Shown: positions 57,566-64,000 of the stretch, piece after piece | Numbering within the stretch: position 1 is the stretch's first letter | How the letters are laid out: every line of letters starts with the position of its first letter | Origin: Triticum aestivum | Lineage: Eukaryota > Streptophyta > Magnoliopsida > Poales > Poaceae | Length of the DNA: 64,000 nucleotides | Assembly: GCF_018294505.1 (NCBI RefSeq) | Contig: NC_057814.1 | Span: 296,922,059-296,986,058, forward strand | Reading direction: 5' to 3' | Notes under the pieces: model-generated | What the model was told of the DNA's origin: nothing | Databases searched by the model: none | The model's input: the letters and a program-made list of their open reading frames with translations, nothing else | Made by a program: the position numbers and the translations under genes

Positions 57566-60500
57566 TATGCACTGGAGCATGTGCATGTGTTTCAAATTTG
57601 AATTATGCACATAAAATGCCTAGAAAACCCAGTTAATGTATAAAAATGTCCAAACGAGCCCGAAAGATTCCAAAACTTAACACGACATTGCTGTTGTTCT
57701 ATGTTGACACTAGAATTTTTTTGAAAGCAATAAGAGGCAATGGATATCGTTTCATCCCCAAAGGTGGCACTTTCCCTACCGAAATCACCTGGATTGTTGT
57801 GAGACGCTTATACCCAAACCTGCCCCAAATGGGACAAATTTTTTACCACGGTATGTTGATGCCACTCCATGATACCATGCCAAGTTTCATGAATTTCAGA
57901 CGAGTTTTGGATTTACTAGAATTTAAAAAAGAGGTAATTAATGGTTTGCCAGCAATCAACAGTGCCCTGGTGTTTGAAATTCATTCACATTTCTTGCATG
58001 GGACCTTATTAAGCATGCACCCACGGACACATATTTGATTTTCAACCAACTTATATGCACTAGAGCATGTCCATGTATTTCAAATTTGAATTATGCACAT
58101 CACTCCTGTTGTTCTATGTTGACACTAGAAATTTTTTGAAAGCAATAAGGGGCAACAGATATCGTTTCGTCCCCAAAGGTGGCACGTTCCCTATCGAAAC
58201 CACCAGGCTTGTTGTGAGAAGCTCTAGTTTGTGAGAAGCTTATACCAAACCTGCCCCAAATGGGACAAAAAATTTACCACGGCATGTTGATGCCGCTTCA
58301 TTATACCGTGCCAAGTTTCACGAATTTCAGATGAGTTTTGGATTTACTAGAATTTTAAAACCAGGTATCTCAACTTTTTGCTGGCAATCAACAGTGCCCT
58401 AGTGTGTGAAATTCATTCCCATTTCTTGCATGGGACCTAAGCATGCACCCAAGGACATATATTTGATTTTTAAATCAATTTATATGCACTGGAGCATGTG
58501 CATGTATTTCAAATTTGAATTATGCACATAAAATGCCTAGAAAACCCAGTTAATGTATAAAAATGTCCAAACGAGCCCCGAAAAATTCCAAAACTTAATA
58601 CAACACTCCTGTTGTTCTATGTTGACACTAGAAATTTTTTGAAAGCAATAAGAGGCAACGGATATTGTTTCATCCCCAAAGGTGGCACGTTCCCTATCGA
58701 AACCACCAGGCTTGTTGTGAGAAGCTCTGGTTTGTCAGAAGCTTACACCCAAACCTGCCCCAAATGGGACAAAACATTTACCACAACATGTTGATGCCGC
58801 TCCATGATACCATGCCAAGTTTCATGAATTTCGAGACGAGTTTTAAAACCAGGTATCTCAACATTTTGCTAGCAATCAAAAGTGCCCTGGTGTTTGAGAT
58901 TCATTCCCATTTCTTGCATGGGACCTAATTAAGCATGCACCCAAGGACACGAATTTGATTTTCTACCAATTCATATGCACTGGAGCATGTCCATGTATTT
59001 CAAATTTGAATTATGCACATAAAATGCCTAGCAAACCCAGTTAATGTATAAAAATGTCCAAACGAGCCCCAAAAAATTCCAAAACTTAACACAACACTGC
59101 TGTTGTTCTATGTTGACACTAGAAATTTTCTGAAAGCAATAAGAGGCAATGGATATCGTTTCATCCCTAAAGGTGGCACTTTCCCTACCAAAACCACCAG
59201 GATTGTTGTGAGAAGCTTATACCCAAACCTGCCCCAAATGGGACAAATTTTTTACCACGGTATGTTGATGCCGCTCCATGATACCATGCCAAGTTTCATG
59301 AATTTCAGACGAGTTTTGGATTTACTAGAATTTAAAAAACAAGTATCTCAATGTTTTGCCGGCAATCAACAGTGCCCTAGTGTTTGAAATTCATTCACAT
59401 TTCTTGCATGGGACCTAATTAAGCATGCACCCAAGGACACATATTTGATTTTTCAACCAATTTATATGCACTAGAGCATGTGCATGTATTTCAAATTTGA
59501 ATTATGCACATCACTCCTCTTGTTCTATGTTAACACTAGAAATTTTTTGAAAGCAATATGAGGCAACAGATATCGTTTCGTCCCCAAAGGTGGCACGTTC
59601 CCTACCGAAACCACCAGGCTTGTTGTGAGAAGCTCTCGTTTGTGAGAAGCTTATACCCAAACCTGCCCCAAGTGGGACAAAATTTTTACCACGGCATGTT
59701 GATGCCGCTCCATGATACCATGCCAAGTTTCATGAATTTCAGACGAATTTTGGATTTACTAGAATTTAAAAACCAGGTATCTCAACCTTTTGCCGGCAAT
59801 CAACAGTGCCCTAGTGTGTGAAATTCATTCCCATTTCTTGCATGGGACCTAAGCATGCACCCTAGGACACATATTTGACTTTTCAATCAATTTATATGCA
59901 TTGGAGCATGTGCATGTATTTCAAATTTGAATTATCCACATAAAATGCCTAGAAAACCCAGTTATTGTATAAAATTGCCCAAACGAGCCCCGAAAAATTC
60001 CAAAACTTAATACAACACTCCTGTTGTTCTATTTTGACACTAGAAATTTTTTGAAAGCAATAAGCGGCAATGGATATTGTTTCGTCCCCAAAGGTGGCAT
60101 GTTCCCTACCGAAACCACCAGTCTTGGTGTGAGAAGCTCTGGTTTGTGAGTAGCTTACACCCAAACCTGCCCCAAATGGGACAAAAAATTTACCACAACA
60201 TGTTGATGCCGCTCCATGAAACCATGCCAAGTTTCATGAATTTCAGATGAGTTTTGGATTTACTAGAATTTGAAAACTAGGTATTTCAACGTTTTGCCGG
60301 CAATCAACAGCGCCCTGGTGTTTGAAATTCATTCCCATTTCTTGCATGGGACCTAATTAAGCATGCACCCAAGGACACAAATTTGATTTTTCTACCAATT
60401 CATATGCACTGGAGCATGTGCATGTATTTCAAAATTGAATTATGCACATAAATGCCTAGAAAACCCAGGTAATGTATAAAAATGTCCAAACGAGCCCCAA

Positions 60501-63500
60501 AAAATTCCAAAACTTAACACAACACTCCTATTGTTTTATGTTGACCCTAGATTTTTTTTGAAAGCAATAAGAGGCAACGGATATCGTTTCGTCCCCAAAG
60601 GTGGCACTTTCCCTACCGAAACCACCAGGCTTGTTGTGAGAAGCTCTGGTTTGTGAGAAGCTTATACCCAAACCTGCCCCAAATGGAAATTTTTTTTACC
60701 ACGGCATGTTGATGCCGCTCCATGATACCATGCCAAGTTTCATGAATTTCAGACGAGTTTTGGATTTACTAGTATTTAAAAAATAGGTATCTCAATGTTT
60801 TGCCGGCAATCAACAGTGCCCTGCTGTTTGAAATTCATTCCCATTTCTCGCATGGGACCTAATTAAGCATGCACCCAAGGACATATATTTGATTTTTCAA
60901 CCAATTTATATGCACTAGAGCATGTGCATGTATTTCAAATTTGAATTATGCACAACACTCCTCTTGTTCTATGTTGACACTAAGCAATAAGAGGCAACAG
61001 ATATCGTTTCGTCCCCAAAGGTGGCTTGTTCCCTACACAAACCACCGGGCTTGTTGTGAGAAGCTCTGGTTTGTGATAAGCTTATACCCAAACCTGCCCC
61101 AAATGGGACAAAAAATTTACCATGGCATGTTGATGCCGCTCCATGATACCAAGCCAAGTTTCATGAATTTCAGTCGAGTTTTGGATTTACTAGAATTTAA
61201 AAACCAGGTATCTCAACCTTTTGCCGGCAATCAATAGTGCCCTAGTGTGTGAAATTTATTCCCATTTCTAGCATGGGACCTAAGCATGCACCCAAGGACA
61301 CATATTTGATTTTTCGATCAATTTATATGCACCGGAGCATGTGCATGTATTTCAAATTTGAATTATGCACACAAAATGCCTAGAAAACCCAGTTAATGTA
61401 TAAAAATGTCCAAACGAGCCCCGAAAAATTCCAATACTTAATACAACACTCCTGTGGTTCTATGTTGACACTAGAATTTTTTTGAAAACAATAAGAGGCA
61501 ACGGATATTGTTTCGTGGCACGTTCCCTACCGAAACCACCAGGCTTGTTGTGAGAAGCTCTGGTTTGTGAGAAGCTTACACCCAAACCTGCCCCAAATGG
61601 GACAAAAGATTTACCACAACATGTTGATGCCGCTCCATGATACCATGCCAAGTTTCATGAATTTCGAGATGAGTTTTGGATTTACTAGAATTTTAAAACC
61701 AAGTATCTCAACGTTTTGCTGGCAATCAACAGTGCCCTGGTGTTTGAAATTCATTCCCATTTCTTGCATGGGACCTAATTAAGCATGCACCCAAGGACAC
61801 AAATTTGATTTTTGTACCAATTCATATGCACTAGAGCATGTGCATGTATTTCAAATTTGAATTATGCACATAAAATGCCTAGCAAACCCAGTTAATGTAT
61901 AAAAATGTCCAAACAAGCCCCAAAAAATTCCAAAACATAACACAACACTCCTGTTGTTCTATGTTGACACTAGAATTTTTTTTAAAGCAATAAGAGGCAA
62001 CGGATATTGTTTCGTCCCAAAATGTGGCACGTTCCCTACCGAAACCACCAGGCTTTTTGTGAGAAGCTCTGGTTTGTGAGAAGCTTATACCCAAACCTAT
62101 CCCAAATGGGACAAAAATTTACCACGGCATGTTGATGCCGCTCCATGATACCATGCCAAGTTTCATGAATTTCAGACGAGTTTTGTATTTAGTAGAATTT
62201 AGAAACCAGGTATCTCAACGTTTTGCCGCCAATCAAAAGTGCCCTGATGTTTGAAATTCATTCCCATTTCTTGCATGGGACCTAATTAAGCATGCACCCA
62301 AGGACACATATTTGATTTTTCAACCAATTTATATGCACTGGAGCATGTGCATGTATTTCAACTTTGAATTATGCACATAAAATGCCTAGAAACCCCAGTT
62401 AATGTATAAAAATGTCCAAACGAGCCCCAAAAAATTCCAAAACTTAACACAGCACTCCTGTTGTTCTTTGTTGACACTAGAAATTTTTTGAAAGCAATAA
62501 GAGGCAACAGATATCGTTTTGTCCCCAATGCCGGCACGTTCCCTACCGAAACCACCAGGCTTGTTGTGAGAAGCTCTGGTTTGTGAGAAGCTTATACCCA
62601 AACCTGCCCCAAGTGGGACAAAAATTTTACCACGGCATGTTGATGCCGCTCCATGATACCATGCCAAGTTTCATGAATTTCAGACGAGTTTAGGATTTAC
62701 TAGAATTTAAAAACCAGGTATCTCAACCTTTTGCCGGCAATCAACAGTACCCTAGTGTTTGAAAGTCATTCCCATTTCTTGCATGGGACCTAAGCATGCA
62801 CCCAAGGAGGCATATTTGATTTTTCAATCAATTTTTATGCACTGGAGCATGTGCATGTATGTCAAATTTTAATTATGCACATAAAATGCCTACAAAACCC
62901 AGTTAATGTATAAAAATGTCCAAAGGAGCCCCAAAAATTCCAAAACTTAACATAGCACTCCTGTTGTTCTATGTTGACACTAGAATTTTTTTAAAGCAAT
63001 AAGAGGCAACGGATATCGTTTCGTCCCCAAAGGTGGCACGTTCCCTACCGAAACCACCAGACTTGTTGTGAGAAGCTTTGGTTTGTGAGAAGCTTATACC
63101 CAAACCTGGGCCAAATGGGGCAAAAATTTACCACAACATGTTGATGCCGCTCCATGATACCATGCCAAGTTTCATGAATTTCAGACGAGTTTTGGATTTA
63201 CTAGAATTTAAAAACAAGGTATGTCAACGTTTTGCCGGCAATCAACAGTGCCCTGGTGTTTGAAATTCATTCCCATTTCTTGCAGGGGACCTAATTAAGC
63301 ATGCACCCAAGGACACATATTTGATTTTTCAACCAATTTATATGCACTGGAGCATGTGCATGTATTTCAAATTTTAATTATGCACATAAAATGGCTAGAA
63401 AACCCAGTTAATGTATAAAAATGTCCAAACGAGCCCCGAAAAATTCCAAAACTTAACCCAGTACTCCTGTTGTTCTATGTTGACACTAGAACTTTTTTGA

Positions 63501-64000
63501 AAGCAATAAAAGGCAACGAATATCGTTTCGTCTCCAAGGTGGCATGCTCCCTACCGAAACCACCAGACTTGTTGTGAAAAGCTCTGGTTTGTGAGAAGCT
63601 TACACCCAAACCTGCCCCAAATGGGACAAAAAATTTACCACAACATGTTGATGCCGCTCCATGATACCATGCCAAGTTTCATGAATTTTGAGACGAGTTT
63701 TGGATTTACAAGAATTTTAAAACCAGGTATCTCAACGTTTTGCTAGCAATCAAAAGTGCCATGGTGTTTGAAATTCATTCCCATTTCTTGCATGGGACCT
63801 AATTAAGCATGCACCCAAGGACACAAATTTGATTTTTCTACCAATTCATATGCACTGGAGCATGTGCAGGTATTTCAAATTTGAATTATGCACATAAAAT
63901 GCCTAGCAAACCCAGTTAATGTATAAAAATGTCCAAACAAGCCCCAAAAAATTCCAAAACTTAACACAACATAGCTGTTGTTCTATGTTGACACTAGAAA
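57566..64000. repeat. Tandem array of about 500-bp units, partly a 1.42-kb higher-order repeat
   Basis: A conserved word (AGTTAATGTA) begins near 57631, 58548, 59039, 59960, 60467, 61391, 61890, 62397, 62901, 63406 and 63914. Spacings are near 500 bp except three of 917-924 bp, each containing an extra short unit of about 415 bp. Short units share one deletion of about 85 bp and meet CACTCCTGTTG directly after GCACA near 58095, 59506 and 60950. Other fixed words are GGTGGCACGTTCCCTACCGA and CATGGGACCTAATTAAGCAT. The array continues past the window. Units contain overlapping ORFs of 60-93 codons on both strands, not supported as genes. It resembles internal repeats of grass CACTA elements from memory, but no terminal inverted repeat is seen. 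Confidence 0.9.

Noticed and set aside
57566..57600. CACTA terminus at the left edge of the array (CACTGGAG word)
   Set aside because: The word recurs in every unit, is not at the boundary, and no inverted partner or 3-bp TSD is visible.
57566..64000. CRISPR-like array
   Set aside because: Units are about 500 bp with no short repeat/unique spacer structure; the context is a plant genome.
1..64000. Bacterial or organellar origin, operons, CRISPR, phage
   Set aside because: The intron-containing gene, MITEs, SINEs and nested LTR retrotransposons are typical of a large plant nuclear genome.

Overview
The window is plant nuclear DNA that looks like a Triticeae cereal (wheat, Aegilops, barley or rye type). 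The reasons are one intron-rich gene of chloroplast function at the left edge, Stowaway MITEs, an Au-like SINE, and a stack of nested LTR retrotransposons whose termini and coding domains are of Triticeae style (an Angela/BARE/WIS-like Ty1/copia element, Athila-type Ty3/gypsy elements with a TGATACGTCTCCAACGTATC terminus, and a Tat-type Ty3/gypsy element). Family names are from memory of the families and were not searched; termini, target-site duplications (TSDs) and reading frames were read directly.

Layout. 1-4714: upstream sequence and a complete seven-exon gene for a thylakoid-lumen cyclophilin-like protein (CYP38/TLP40 type), predicted 423 aa, with small TEs in introns 1 and 6. 4715-7520: 3' flank with two tRNA-derived SINE-like units, a Helitron-like 3' end, a LINE RNase H remnant and a possible gene fragment. 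7521-18162: a minus-strand LINE split by a complete copia element A (8658-17198, TSD GTATC). 18163-18848 and 46770-46982: a fragment of a second related copia element B, split by Athila-type element C (18849-46769, TSD TGGTC). The 3' LTR of C is split by an 18.3-kb Tat-type element T (27883-46151, TSD TCAGG/TCGGG). 46983 to about 57565: a second, non-autonomous Athila-like element D, inserted in B. D is split by a protease-only mini-retrotransposon E (48910-54838, TSD GCAAA), and the right LTR of E is split by a 5'-truncated LINE F (about 51515-54768, TSD about 17 bp). 57566-64000: a tandem array of about 500-bp units that runs off the window, partly organised as a higher-order repeat of about 1.42 kb.

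How it works together. Only the CYP38-like gene is expected to serve the plant. The remainder is a stratified record of insertions: each inner element has its own TSD, and uninterrupted paralogous copies in the same window (the second LTR of an element, or copia A for copia B) confirm several empty sites. Nearly all element reading frames are broken. The exceptions worth noting are a frame of about 302 codons in D that stays open across the site of E, and the downstream ORF of element C, which has one stop. The least explained features are the 500-bp array, the pol-less layout of C with an LTR-like block in front of its second ORF, and the protease-only element E.
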